Shown: positions 44,776-55,492 of the stretch, piece by piece
How positions within the stretch are numbered: position 1 is the first letter of the stretch
How the letters are laid out: every line of letters starts with the position of its first letter
Assembly (NCBI GenBank): GCA_027563935.2
Contig: CM050453.2
Span: 86,774,665-86,838,664, forward strand
Reading direction: 5' to 3'
Origin: Costus lasius
Lineage: Eukaryota; Streptophyta; Magnoliopsida; Zingiberales; Costaceae
Length of the DNA: 64,000 nt
The notes under the pieces: model-generated
Database searches by the model: none
What the model saw: the letters and a program-made list of their open reading frames with translations, nothing else
Told to the model about the DNA's origin: nothing
Made by a program: the position numbers and the translations under genes

Positions 44776-45426
44776 TGATGCATTGTATTTACATCATATT
44801 TTTACCTGTATTTTATATGACATTTTGGGCTTATTTTATGATTTATATTAATTTTCAGTATTTTTACTTCACTTGGTATGGAATCTTCATTTTTCTTATT
44901 TTTTGAAAATGCAGGTAAAATGACATGAAAATGATGGATTTTGCGAGTTTTGAAGCCATAGCACGATTCCCAAGGAAATTACAAGGTCGCATATCAAATT
45001 TGGGGCAAAAATAGTGTCAAACGTGATATTCATGGCTGCAGCCGTGAGTCTTTTGGCTAGCCGAGAGTTTCGCGTTCAAGGGGTGAAATCGCGACTAAGT
45101 AAAAATGTTCACATAAACTTTCACGGGTAAGGCCGTGAATCCTTCACGGGCCGTGAATTTTTCTGAGTACATAGGTCTTTATTCACAGAAACTTTCACGA
45201 CCGCAGCTGTGAATATTTCCACTCCTTCATATTTTTCACGTGATTTGACCCCGAATCAAGTCAGAATTGAACCAAACTCTCCATAATTCTTCCTTGGAGA
45301 GTTCTGAACTGAATAAACTATAAAAGGATGAATTTTTGGAGGGCAAGGGAGAATTGTTTTGGGCGAAACGATCAGAGGCGGAAGCTAGAGTGAAACTCGA
45401 TTCCAGGGCGAAATTCTGATGAGAAT
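44776..45426 (+). mobile_element. Element W: 3' LTR, first part
   Basis: It starts TGATGCATTGTATTTACATC like the 5' LTR at 27645 and carries the palindromes (45030-45210) and the TATA box (45319-45327). It is interrupted after AGAAT at 45426 by element G; the rest is at 62533-63373. Confidence 0.9.
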
Positions 45427-46210
45427 TGTTGTAGTCCGCAAGTGCACAGATACTCGAAGTAATAAAAAGATATCGAACCATAGAGACCTACGTGTTAAGC
45501 ACCAAATAGATGTTTTCTCACTAGCTAAGCAACCCGAATAGTGTTAAACAATCGATCGAAAAGAACGCGGAAAAGTATATCAGAGAGAAACTGGGACTAG
45601 GAAATAAAGGCTGTCAGACAAATTTCATTATGATAAAGATTTAATTTACTTCATAAAAGAATTATCTCGCTTTCGCGCAGACAATCATACAAAGGACCAA
45701 TCCTCACTCTCATGCAAGATCTATGCAATGCTGAAAATAAGTAAATTATTGAACAAAGAACTCAAGGATCACTCTCGTGCATCCGAATTCTAAGTCAATC
45801 ATCTCATGTGGAAACTAAAGAATCACTCTCGTGCATCCTGAAACTCATCACAAGTTCTACTTAAGGTTTTCCAACGTTCCGATCCTCACTCTCGTGCGGG
45901 ATCTTCACGTCTAACACATTAACTCAATCCAATGAATTAGAAAATCAACATGGCAATAAAGTCACTAAAAATCAGAATTCAAAGAACAAACCTAATCTCT
46001 TACGATAAGTTCCAAACTCAATGATTTTTAGGGTTCCAAATTTCACAATCAACCTCTCAATCTATTTCGTAAAATTCTAAAACATGCTGATATTTATAAA
46101 ACTAAGGAGAATTAAAGGAAAGTCATCACATAAGCAGAATTATCATAACAAAATTATCATGACAAAAATAATCAATGTCCAGTCATATAAAATCAAGGGG
46201 ATTACACCCC
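45427..46210 (-). mobile_element. Element G: 3' LTR, part adjoining W
   Basis: It starts TGTTGTAGTCCGCAAGTG and matches 60954-61760 closely, except for a ~33-bp deletion near 45600 between two ACTAG copies present at 61123 and 61153. It is cut at ACCCC (46206-46210) by element F. Confidence 0.9.
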
Positions 46211-48149
46211 TGATGACACCAAAATATATAGTATATTTTGTATCATTTTGGATATCTTTTCATGCTAGATTTAAGATCTTTTATTTGTTTTCATGTTAAA
46301 TTCATCGAATATTGCAAAGTCTACTTCTATTTTGGTTTTTCTCGATTTTCTGGTAAAAAGGCACTATTTCAAGGAGTTTTCAAGCAAAATCGAACACATA
46401 GAAGAGTTACCATCATCAAGAGGAAATTACCCAAGAAATTCCACACCAAACGGAACAAGTCAGCGAATTACGGTAGTGCCATAATATATTTTACGATACC
46501 GTAATTTGAGACAGTACCGTAAAATCCGAGCCCTGCCGTATTTTAAGGATTTTGCAACCAGAAAGATTTTTGGATTTTACGGCACCGCCGTAAACAATAT
46601 TATGGTACCGTATTTCAGAACGCTTCAGAACAGAAACTTCGCTCAATTTTACGGCACTACCGTAAGAAACTACATGGGCCGTAATTGCCAGACGTTCGCG
46701 AACAGAGAGTTCAGCCGATTTTACGGCACTACCGTAAACTAGATTACGGTGTCGTAATTCCCGGACGACATCAGAACAGAAGACTCGAGCGATTTTACGG
46801 CAGTGCCGTAAATAATTCCACTGTCGTAATTCCTGTTCTGAACGTGACGCCCAGGTCAACTTCGACACCCGATTCTTGCGGAGAAGATTGCAGGTGATTC
46901 AGTACTCTAAATTGGATACCGTAAGAAGCAAAAGGGGAGCTTTTGACGAAAGGAACGGACACAGACCGGAAGCCCCAATTTTCATCGACTGTGGAGGGAG
47001 AAATTGCGATTCACGCCGCCGCCTAGGGTTTCATCGCCGCGCTAAATCCAGACGATTTCCCACTGTGATTTTCATACTAAAGCTTTGTCTGAAGGAAGAG
47101 ACAACGTGCCAGAAGTTTCAGATCGAAAGGAGATCAATTGGAAGAGAAATCGAAGAAAAAGGAGTCGCCGACACTGTTCATCGACGATCTTTGCAAATTA
47201 CGGCTGTGAAATACTTCACAGCCGTGCTGTATTTTCTAAACTTCTCTTTTCCTTTGATTTTTGATCCTCTAAAACCATGACTTATTGTAATTCCTTCATG
47301 ATGTTAGCTTAAACTACTTTTGGGACATGGGGGAGTAATTCACTTAATTTCTAATGACTAGATAACTACTTTTTCACTATTTTGTTGAGCTTAATCTTAA
47401 CATGATGATTTTGCTCATGTGATAATTGTGGTTAGACTCTCTATAAGTCCATGTTACTAATTATGTTTTTAGAGTTTTCGCAATGAGACTAAAAGGTGAT
47501 TTGCTTGAGAACTTGGAACCCTAGAATTGCATGTTAGGATCCCTTCCTTAGGTTAGATCTAATTTGATCTGTTTTAGTAGATTAATTGTCATGATTATAA
47601 CATGAACCTATAGATCGAGTCTATTTGTCAAATGTGGAGATTTTGTGCGAAAGCAAGGATCGGAACGTTGGAATCCATGAGTAAAACTAGTATAGAGACT
47701 CGGATGCACGAAAGTGATCCTTGAGACTCCACTAGAGATTATCAACCTAGAATTCGGATGCACGAAAGTGATCCTTGAGTTCATTATTTGATGATTTACT
47801 GATCTTCAGCGTTGGGACGAATCTTGCGCGAAAGCGAAGACAAATCCTTGTGCGGTTGTTTGCACGAAAGTGAAACAATCCTTTTATTAAGTAAATTACA
47901 TCTTTATCATGATAAAATTGAACTGACGAAATCCTTATTCATATCTAGTCATAAAAGTTAAAGTGAACAAAACTCTAGTCCTAGCTTTTCTCTCTGATAA
48001 TTCCGTTTTAGCTTCCGATTTCTATTCTCACTACTTCGATTAGCCTAGATAGTAAGAAATCAACTATTTAGTATTCGACAACATAGGTCTCTATGGTTTC
48101 GATATCTTAATTATTACTTCGAGTATCCGTGCACTTGCGGATCACAACA
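46211..48149 (+). mobile_element. Element F: 5' LTR (family X)
   Basis: It starts TGATGACACCAAAATATAT and ends TTGCGGATCACAACA; 1939 bp. The palindrome array is at 46465-46830. Five GCACGAAAGTGATCC-type motifs lie at about 47650-47875 near the primer-site end. Small frames such as 46876-47280 lie in LTR and show no domain. Confidence 0.88.
46465..46830 (+). repeat. Palindrome array, 72-74-bp period (F LTR)
   Basis: TTTTACGGCACTACCGTAA-type units begin at about 46579, 46651, 46723 and 46797. More irregular ones are at 46470 and 46511. A second motif (TTACGGTACCGTA type) follows 8-12 bp later in each unit. Confidence 0.85.
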
Positions 48150-48157
48150 AGTTTTTG

Positions 48158-48516
48158 TAAATACATAAGGCTCAAACTTTGCTTGTCCTCAAGCAAAAAT
48201 CAAAATTTTTAAATCAAAATTTGATTAAAAGAATAACTTTTTCATGCTCAATAAATTTCTAAAATACAACCCATCAATGAAAAATTCTATGAATTGATTT
48301 ACAAAACTTCAAATAAACATATCATCTTTAAAACTCAATCCTCTGGATCCATAATTCAAACAAATAAAACTTCGCAACATGTACAATAAATGGAATTTTC
48401 AATCTCATGATTTCACCCAATTTTTAGTTCAAATCTATCGTGCTTTTGTTTACGGAATTAGGTTTCCAAGATCTTTTTCCACTCATTTTTTTGGCATGTA
48501 CATACATTTTCATTCC
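48158..48516 (+). other. Inverted subterminal fragment between LTR and primer site of F
   Basis: After the LTR and AGTTTTTG, the sequence ACATAAGGCTCAAACTTTGC with TTGCTTGTCCTCAAGCAA appears. In I and G this lies next to the opposite LTR end, in the orientation of a minus-strand element. It runs about 360 bp and ends before TTTTTGCGCC. Both edges carry TTTTTG. Confidence 0.75.
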
Positions 48517-48520
48517 TTTT

Positions 48521-48537
48521 TGCGCCGTTGCCGGGGA
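48521..48537 (+). promoter_or_regulatory. tRNA-Asp primer binding site of F (displaced)
   Basis: TGCGCCGTTGCCGGGGA matches the tRNA-Asp primer site with one base lost (TGGCGCC). It lies about 370 bp from the LTR end instead of a few bases. Confidence 0.8.
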
Positions 48538-48657
48538 CCTTAGTTTTTGTCGATATTAGAGACGTTGAGATTATTGCTAGATTAGGTTTTTATTTACTAT
48601 TTTTTTATTTACTGTTTATTTTTTGTTTCTTGAAATCACTTGATCTATCTACTTTGC

Positions 48658-49505
48658 ATGAGCAGGAGTCTTCGGTCAGGACCACTTGTACTATTGGATC
48701 CTGAAATCAATAAAACATTAAGAGTGCGCAGAAAGTTGAGATTAGAAGAAGACTTGCAAGAGACATCCCAACCGAAGTTACAAGAAGAAATATTAGAGAT
48801 GGGAGACAATCAGAACAATCAGAGAACACTTAGGGACTATGCAGCCCCTAATGAACTTGAAATTCATTCTAGTATTGCTAGGCCAGCAATAGAGGCCAAC
48901 AATTTTGAGATTAAGCCTACTTTTATTTAAATGTTTCAACAAAGTCAATTTGGAGGATCTCCACTGGAGGATCCCAACCAACACTTGGCCTCATTTCTTG
49001 AATTATGCGATACTATTAAATTTAATGGTGTTTCTAACGATGCATTGAGATTAAGACTTTTCCTTTTTCTCTTAGGGACCGGGCAGAGACATGGCTTCAC
49101 TCAAATCTAAGCGGTACCTTCACCACTTGGAATCAACTGTCAAATTCCTTCTTGATAAAATACTTCCCCCCAAGCAAGACACTTCAGTTGAGGAATCAAA
49201 TTACAAACTTTCAACAAAGAAGTGGGGAGTCGTTCAGTGAGGCATGGGAGAGATTCAACGAATTACAGCGGAAGTGTCCTCACCATGGCATTGAAGATTG
49301 GAGTTTACTGCAAATTTTTTACTATACATTATCAGATAATACTAAAATGACTGTGGATGCTACTGCAGGTGGAGCTCTTATGAGCAAAACACCAGATGCT
49401 GCCTTCAGACTACTAGAGGAGATGGCATCGAATCACAATCAATGGACTGCCGAGAGAGGAGTACTTTACAAGCCTTCTCAAGGTAAGGGGGAAAGTGAAG
49501 GATGA
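48658..49505 (+). pseudogene. Element F: gag, N-terminal and capsid part
   Basis: MSRSLRSGPLVLLDPEINKT starts the frame. RRKLRLEEDLQE, LRDYAAPNELEIHSS and then a stop at 48928 follow. After it come QFGGSPLEDPNQHLASFLEL, CDTIKFNGVS and LRLRLFLF, with a frameshift near 49075. The frame 49152-49505 continues with KYFPPSKTLQLRNQIT, SEAWERFNELQRKCPHHG and ATAGGALMSKTPDAAFRLLE. A TGA at 49503 ends it, but the next frame continues in phase. Three lesions only: much better kept than W. Confidence 0.88.
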
Positions 49506-49532
49506 CAATCCTTAGCAGAGAAGGTAGACTTT

Positions 49533-51293
49533 TTGTGCAGTAAGTTTAATTCTATGCAACCTGCTTCTATTTCTGCTATCACTTGTGAAATTTGTGGCAA
49601 TGATGGTCATACTGCTGAATATTCTAGAATAATTGTTGATCAGGGTAATGAGCATGTGAATGCCATAGGGAATTATAATCAAAGTAAACCTAATGATCCC
49701 TATTCTAGTACATATAACCCTGGATGGAGAAATCACCCCAACCTTTCATGGAAAAATAATAACAATGTAGGGGGAAACACTGAGAATAAAGGATATCAAA
49801 GACCAAATCAGAACTTTAATCAAAATCAAAATCAGAATTCAAATATAGAATCCATGTTTGAAAAACTTATGGCCAGTCAAAATCAATTTATGTCTGATCA
49901 AAAACAAACCATGTCAAACCAAAATAGAAAATTTGAAGAATTTATGTCTAAGCAAGACCAACTCATGTCAAATCAAAATAGACAAATTGAAGAGTTTAAG
50001 GAAAGTTTTCATCAAATCAACTCTAGACTGGATAGAGTAGAAGCCCACAACAAAATTCTTGAAAACCAAATTGCACAACATGCTAGTGTACCTTACAGAC
50101 CCCCTGGGAAATTGCTTGCAAAACCTGAGATAAACCCTAGGGAGCAATGTAATGCCATCATACTTAGAAGTGGGAAACAACTAGGAGAACCTAGAGGGAG
50201 GTTTGAAAACACTGAAGAAAGGCTTGATGATAATGAAAGAGAATTAGAGTTAGGGGAATCTTCTTCACATGAGAAACCCCAAACTTGTTTATCACCTCAA
50301 AAGGGTGATAAACCAAAAGGAGAAGAATCATGTGAGAAAGACAATCCTAAACCTAATTTGCCTGCTCCTTACCAGCCACCTATACCCTTTCCTCAAAGGT
50401 TGGTTCAGAATAAACTAGACAAAAAGTTTGGCAAATTCCTTGAAATCCTGAAAAAGCTTTATGTTAACATTCCTTTTACTGAAGCTATTACTGAAATGTC
50501 ATCTTATGCCAAGTTTTTAAAGGAAACTTTGTCTAGTAAAAGGAAATTAGATGATTATGATACATGCACTGTAACTTTAACTGAAGATTGTAGTGCTATC
50601 ATACAGAATAAACTGCCACCTAAACTGAAAGATCCAGGTAGTTTTTCTATACCTTGTTCAATAGGCACTATGGCTTTTGACCGAGCCTTATGTGACCTAG
50701 GTGCTAGTGTGAGTCTAATGCCTCTTTCTACTTACAGGAAACTAAATCTTGGAGAGCTAAAGCATACATCCATATCCTTACAGCTCGCGGATTCATCGGT
50801 AAAGTATCCTGTAGGTATTTTAGAGAATGTACCAATCAAGATAGGTAAGTTTTTCATTCCTGCAGATTTTGTAGTGTTAGACATGGAGGAAAATTCTAGA
50901 AATCCTATAATTCTTAGTAGACCATTATTGGCCACTGCTAAGGCAAATATTGATGTGAAAGAGGGAAAGATTACTTTTGATATATGTGACAACAAGATTG
51001 AATTTAATCTTAATGATTCATTAAACAAACTTTCATACTCAGGATCTTGTTGTAGTGTTGAAATATTTAATGATAAAATTTATGATGTTTCAAGTCTGTT
51101 TAATGAAACCTCAAATAATGAATCTGACAATCTTTTTGAGGGTATTGATGAGAAATTGCAGAAAAATAAAACGACAAGAAGGAAGAGAAGAAGAAGAGGG
51201 TATAGATTGATTGACAAAATAGAAGAAACTCTGAATAAATTTGGATACTATTTCAAGATTGAGCCTTATGTTGAAAAATCAGGAGGGCAATAG
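49533..51293 (+). CDS. Element F: gag C-terminal region plus aspartic protease
   Basis: 586 residues, in phase with the preceding gag. CEICGNDGHTAEY (about residues 21-33) is a zinc knuckle with the last Cys changed to Tyr. A Gln/Asn-rich coiled region with repeated SNQNRxxEEF and DQLMSNQNRQ follows (about 95-160). NAIILRSGKQLGEPRG and PYQPPIPFPQRLV are family marks. The protease has CDLGASVSLMPLS at 50691-50730, with catalytic DLGAS intact, then FVVLDMEENSRNPIILSRPL. The end is basic (RRKRRRRGYR). In complete Athila elements pol continues; here the frame stops and RT is absent. Confidence 0.85.
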   Translation: MCSKFNSMQPASISAITCEICGNDGHTAEYSRIIVDQGNEHVNAIGNYNQSKPNDPYSSTYNPGWRNHPNLSWKNNNNVGGNTENKGYQRPNQNFNQNQNQNSNIESMFEKLMASQNQFMSDQKQTMSNQNRKFEEFMSKQDQLMSNQNRQIEEFKESFHQINSRLDRVEAHNKILENQIAQHASVPYRPPGKLLAKPEINPREQCNAIILRSGKQLGEPRGRFENTEERLDDNERELELGESSSHEKPQTCLSPQKGDKPKGEESCEKDNPKPNLPAPYQPPIPFPQRLVQNKLDKKFGKFLEILKKLYVNIPFTEAITEMSSYAKFLKETLSSKRKLDDYDTCTVTLTEDCSAIIQNKLPPKLKDPGSFSIPCSIGTMAFDRALCDLGASVSLMPLSTYRKLNLGELKHTSISLQLADSSVKYPVGILENVPIKIGKFFIPADFVVLDMEENSRNPIILSRPLLATAKANIDVKEGKITFDICDNKIEFNLNDSLNKLSYSGSCCSVEIFNDKIYDVSSLFNETSNNESDNLFEGIDEKLQKNKTTRRKRRRRGYRLIDKIEETLNKFGYYFKIEPYVEKSGGQ

Positions 51294-51327
51294 AGGAATT
51301 CACGATCACATCCGAGTGTTAAAGGGT

Positions 51328-51376
51328 CAAGCTAATGACCTTTAAATTAGCGCTTCTTGGGAGGCAACTCAAGCTT
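51328..51376 (+). promoter_or_regulatory. Conserved stem-loop after gag-protease (F)
   Basis: CAAGCTAATGACCTTTAAAT then GCGCTTCTTGGGAGGCAACTC; same block as in W, H and G. The loop AGGCAA is flanked by GGG/CCC-type arms in most copies. Confidence 0.65.
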
Positions 51377-51464
51377 TCTAACCTCTATTTTGTTTTCTTT
51401 AACTTAATTTTAGCTTAACACTAATTTTTCTTTATTTTTGTAGGTACATCATGATTTGATGAAA

Positions 51465-51910
51465 AATACGGCACTACCGTAAAGTATATTACAGTACTGT
51501 ATTTTCGGTCGGCTCTTAAACAGAAAGCTGCATCAAAATTACGGCACTACCATATACTTTTACACGGTACTGTATTTTGTCGTCAAAATCAGCTTGAGAC
51601 TTCTGTCATTTTTACAGCAGTGCCGTAAGTTATGTTACGTGCCGTTTTATTTCTTTGAATTTTTAGTTTTTCAAAAAAAAAATTTGAAAAATTGCTGTTT
51701 GATTTTTACGGCGGTACCGTAAACTGCTTTACGGTACCGTAATTTCGCAACATTTTTTATCAGAAGAGTTCCGAGATTTTACGGCAGGTACCGTAAAGTG
51801 TTTTACGGTACCGTATTTCAGAACCGTTTTCGACCCGAGAGTTGTCGCAATTTTACAGCAGTGCCGTAAGACATTACAATACCGTAATGTGGTTTCGGAC
51901 ACGTGAGTCT
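51465..51910 (+). repeat. Internal palindrome array, ~73-bp period (F)
   Basis: Units begin at about 51469, 51541, 51614, 51709, 51781 and 51855 (spacings 72, 73, 95, 72, 74). Each has ACGGCACTACCGTAA then TTACGGTACCGTAA. This is outside the LTR, between the stem-loop and the ORF1-like gene, yet it is built like the LTR array at 46465-46830. Confidence 0.85.
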
Positions 51911-52556
51911 GTGCCGTATTTAGGGTTTCGACCAGGCCGTTTTTAGGGTTTCACCCTCGTTTTCGCCCGAGCTTGCGCCGATCTCGTTTCTCCGACCGTC
52001 TCCGACCATCTGTGGACACTGGCGATCCTTCCTGTCCAGATTTCACCGTCGATTAGGTACCCGTTTTTCCAATTTCATCGCTTTAACAAGTTTTGACGAA
52101 CTTATGCCCCTTTCGCTCGTTCTCGCTCGATTCCCAACCATTTCGAGTGATTCTTGTTTCGATTTACTCGTTAGAGGATGAGCTCTCAATTCTTCGCTAT
52201 TTGAAAGAGTTTTGACCAATTTTTGTTACCGATTTGAGTTGAAATACACTGAACGCGCTCGAGGTTACTGTTCACTCACGGTTTTGTTGTTTCTTGAATT
52301 TGAGCATGAGTTTTAAGTTGATTTTCGCTTCCTACATACTGGATTAGTGTTACTAATGATGCTGGAGCTATGATTCATGCTAGCCATTTTGAACTGAGAT
52401 CGAGATTACAAGCCCTGTTTTTACTCTGCTAATGATGCTTAAAGAACATGTTGATAGAACTTATCTGAACTGCTATATTATTATGTTGTATTTGCATTGA
52501 ATTGTGAGTTTGCAGCTTGTTACATTGAATTGTGAGTTTGCAGCTTGTTAGCAAAT
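51911..52556 (+). other. Leader-like region before the ORF1-like gene
   Basis: Non-coding, with a GC-richer part (TCTCCGACCGTCTCCGACC, about 51990) and a TTGAATTGTGAGTTTGCAGCTTG repeat at about 52497 and 52524. It could be the 5' UTR of the second gene. No clear TATA box is seen. Confidence 0.5.
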
Positions 52557-53849
52557 ATGCCAAGGAGAAAGGTAATTTTACCAAGAGAGAAGGGGAAAGC
52601 CCCTGCAGAACCATCTCAACCCCAGAACCCCCATGGTATCATTTTTAGGAATGATATACAGGAGGCCAGATATAACAAACTGATTGAAAGAAGAATTGTC
52701 AACACAAAATATGCTGATCAGAGGACTCTTGAAGCCTTAGGGCTTTATGATGATGTGCTTTGGATGTTTGAGAGAATCCAAGCTAGGAAGTTCTTTCAGA
52801 TGACCCCACACACCTATCCACCATTGGTTTTGGAGTTCTTGAGCAGTCTGATTGTAGAGTTGAAAGAGTATTCCCATGGCCCTGCTGATGGAAAAATTAC
52901 TTTCAGGTTGGCTAATGAAGAGAGGGAGTTGACACTGCAGGAAGTTAGAGACATCTTTGGACTGAGCATAGGAGGGTACACTGAGATACCCCTTGGATTT
53001 ATGGAAAACATCTTTTGGAACCAGATCACTGATGAGAACCGTTTCTATGCTGTTTCTGCCAGAGCTAGCAAGATCATGAACCCTTGTATAAAGTATGCTC
53101 ATCGGGTTCTAGCACATACAGTGTTTGGTAGAGGAGATAGTGATGGCATGGTCCGTCAGCACGAGCTCTATTTCCTTTGGGGGATGCTCAGTGGGTTTGC
53201 TGTGGATGTCGCTTACTTCATGGTTAAGCATATGGACAAGGTAGCCAGGGCAACCAGAGGAGCTGTGGTGATAGGAGGTTTGATTACTCCTATAGCTAGA
53301 TATTTTGGGATTGAGCCCTTTGACACAAAGATGGCACGATAGAATCCAAGACTTGACATGGAGTCTTGCATTGCGATGAAGATGATTGTTAGAGAAGGAG
53401 ATACCTTTTGTTTGGTCCTTGGACCAAATAGCCACCCTCTACCTTTACCGCGCATTGAGAAGACTACAGTCAGGGACAGAGCCAACTGGAAGTTATCTCC
53501 TAGTGCAGCTGAGGCAGCCTTTACTCCACCACTCGACACAACTCCACCGCCACCCACCTGGGGTGGATGGAGTGATCCGTTTGGGATGGAGTCACCTCCT
53601 CATGATTCTCCACAGGCTACCGGTGCATCTTCACAGAGACCTAGGGCTGGTTTTGCTAGCCACCATGATCCTGGTTTTCAGGCATTGACAACACAGATGT
53701 ATAATCAAGAACGCCGCCAGGAGAGGATGGAAGAGACTCTGGGGCACATCCAGAGGGATGTGGAGAAGTTATGTAATCATATGGAAGACATGGGTAACTT
53801 CCTTTTTGACCGTTTTGGTTATGCAGATCATCGAGATTATGGATACTAG
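52557..53849 (+). pseudogene. Element F: Athila-ORF1/plant-mobile-domain-like gene
   Basis: The frame starts MPRRKVILPREKGKAPAEPS (an upstream MLAN is also in frame). Core: RYNKLIERRIVNTKYADQR, LVLEFLSSLIVELKEY, ITFRLANEERELTLQEVRDI, FGLSIGGYTEIPLGFMEN, YAHRVLAHTVFGRGDSDG, ELYFLWGMLSGFAVDVAYFM and GGLITPIARYFGIEPF. A TAG at 53340 interrupts; the same frame continues with RLDMESCIAMKMIVREGD, a Pro-rich linker, and a coiled end (QERRQERMEETLGHIQRDVE). About 430 residues with one stop. Family function unknown; resembles Athila ORF1 and putative plant transposon proteins. Confidence 0.78.
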
Positions 53850-54758
53850 GGTGATCAAGGAGGAACACCATATTATGATCCCATGGAGGCTGCTGCGAGA
53901 GATTCAGAGGCTACACGATCAGATGGCGATGAGTAGATACTTTGTGAGTATTGTTTTCCTTTACTTCTTTACCATGTTGAGTTTTTTTTTCATATATATC
54001 TCATTAATTTTTCATATGATGAAGGGAGGGATGACGCTTCATGATCGCCGCCACTTATTTTTGAAATAATTTTTGACAATGATTTTTCAATATGGTTGTA
54101 TGATAAATGTTGGTATTCTGATTTACCTTTCGATTTGGTTGTATTACATGATGATGATGATGATATTACTTCTTTTGACACGATGTGATGATGAAAATGT
54201 GATATATGTTTTGAAATGTGTCGATGATTTTTGATGATGAATGAAAATCAAATCCATGATTAGAGACAAACCCTATCATGTTAGATTTATTTCTTTAATA
54301 CATATTTGTCTATTGAAATATGAAATTAATTGATGCATGAAATTTTAGATAGATGTATTATTTAAAGAATGAAATCTAAAGGTGAAATTTTTCTTTTGAA
54401 TAAAATAAGTATATGAGTATGATTTATGAATTGAGATCAATTGATCAACCTAGTAGATGTTTAGTCTATTCTTGTTATTTGTTGGGAAATAAGAATCCAA
54501 GATCCACAAAAATAGCGAGGACTCCCCTACTTGGCATCATGTAAAACTGATGGTGGTACCGAAGGCCATGGGTTGAAGCAATAAATAGAAAAAGTATGTA
54601 ATGAGAGAAATCATTTCACATAAACTCCGCTGTCCTTAGTAAATTCTTTCCAAATTAGAGGATATGAGTTGTAATGCATTGATTATGTGATCCGTGCACT
54701 CTAATCTCGTCACCAGAAAAAAAAGGTGGTAATCGAGCTAAAGAATGTGAATGATGCA
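53850..54758 (+). other. Element F: 3' non-coding end
   Basis: AT-rich sequence without coding. It holds one inverted copy of the hairpin segment (CTACTTGGCATCATGTAAAAC, GATGGTGGTACCGAAGG, about 54527-54566) found twice in I and G. It then ends at GATGCA before the ACCCC duplication. ATCCGTGCACT near 54690 is the only trace resembling the LTR end. Confidence 0.6.
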
Positions 54759-55492
54759 ACCCCCATGTCCCAAAAGATGTCTAAGCTAACATGGAAGAAA
54801 GATTATAGTAAACCATAATTTCAGATGATCAGAATTCAAGAAGGAGAGAAAAGTTACAAAACACAGTGCTGGATGAACACGGTGAAAAGTGGCAGCGCCC
54901 ACTATTTCATTGATTTCTCCCTCGATCGGACTCCTTTCGATCTGAAACTTCTAGGGTATCCTCCTCTCCTCTAGGCGAAGCTTTTGGGTAAAAATCGCAG
55001 CCTGAGGTGCTCTCTACGCCTCTCGGCGTGAGGCCGAACCCTAAGGACGTCTCCCTTGATTACTCTCTAGATTCTTCATAAAATTGGTGCTTTTAGTTCC
55101 TTTATCGTCTCCTCATTGAGACGAGTCCGCCACATCTTTCGGATCTCAATTTGGTGCCCTAAATCTCAAGATATTGTCTTTCGAAGTTTGCGGCGGAAAA
55201 ATCGGGAAACGTCATATTTTGGACCAAAAATACAGTAGTGCCGTATTTTTGCAAACTTGCTCCGATTCGCATGAAAATTGACGGGTAACTTCATCTCGAC
55301 ATCTGGAATCCATTGGTATGCTCAAATCTTCCAAAATCCATCAAAATATCACACTTTTTACCTAAAAATAAGAAATGATGTAGATTCTGCAATATTTGAC
55401 AAATAAGGCTTAAAAACAAGCAAAAAAGTATAAATATGACACAAAAGACCAATGAAATGACACAAAATATACTATGAATTTTGGTGTCATCA
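54759..55492 (-). mobile_element. Element G: 3' LTR, second part
   Basis: It resumes the G LTR after element F (CATGTCCCAAAAGATGTCTAAG; compare 61773) and ends TTTTGGTGTCATCA at 55492. The palindrome array is reduced to one pair (AATACAGTAGTGCCGTATT, about 55231). Confidence 0.9.

Larger units (their letters stand above)
46211..54758 (+). mobile_element. Element F: Athila-like element inserted in the G LTR, TSD ACCCC
   Basis: 5' LTR 46211-48149, displaced primer site 48521-48537, gag, protease, stem-loop, palindrome array, ORF1-like gene, 3' non-coding region. The flanks are ACCCC (46206-46210 and 54759-54763), and the G LTR resumes right after. No 3' LTR can be recognised; the element ends ...GAATGATGCA. 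There is no RT, RNase H or integrase. The LTR family is X, the same as its host G but in the opposite direction. Confidence 0.8.

Noticed and set aside
47281..48149. Possible host gene between the F LTR array and the primer site
   Set aside because: The whole stretch matches other family X LTRs (inverted at 15316-16150 and 60954-61700), so it is LTR sequence.
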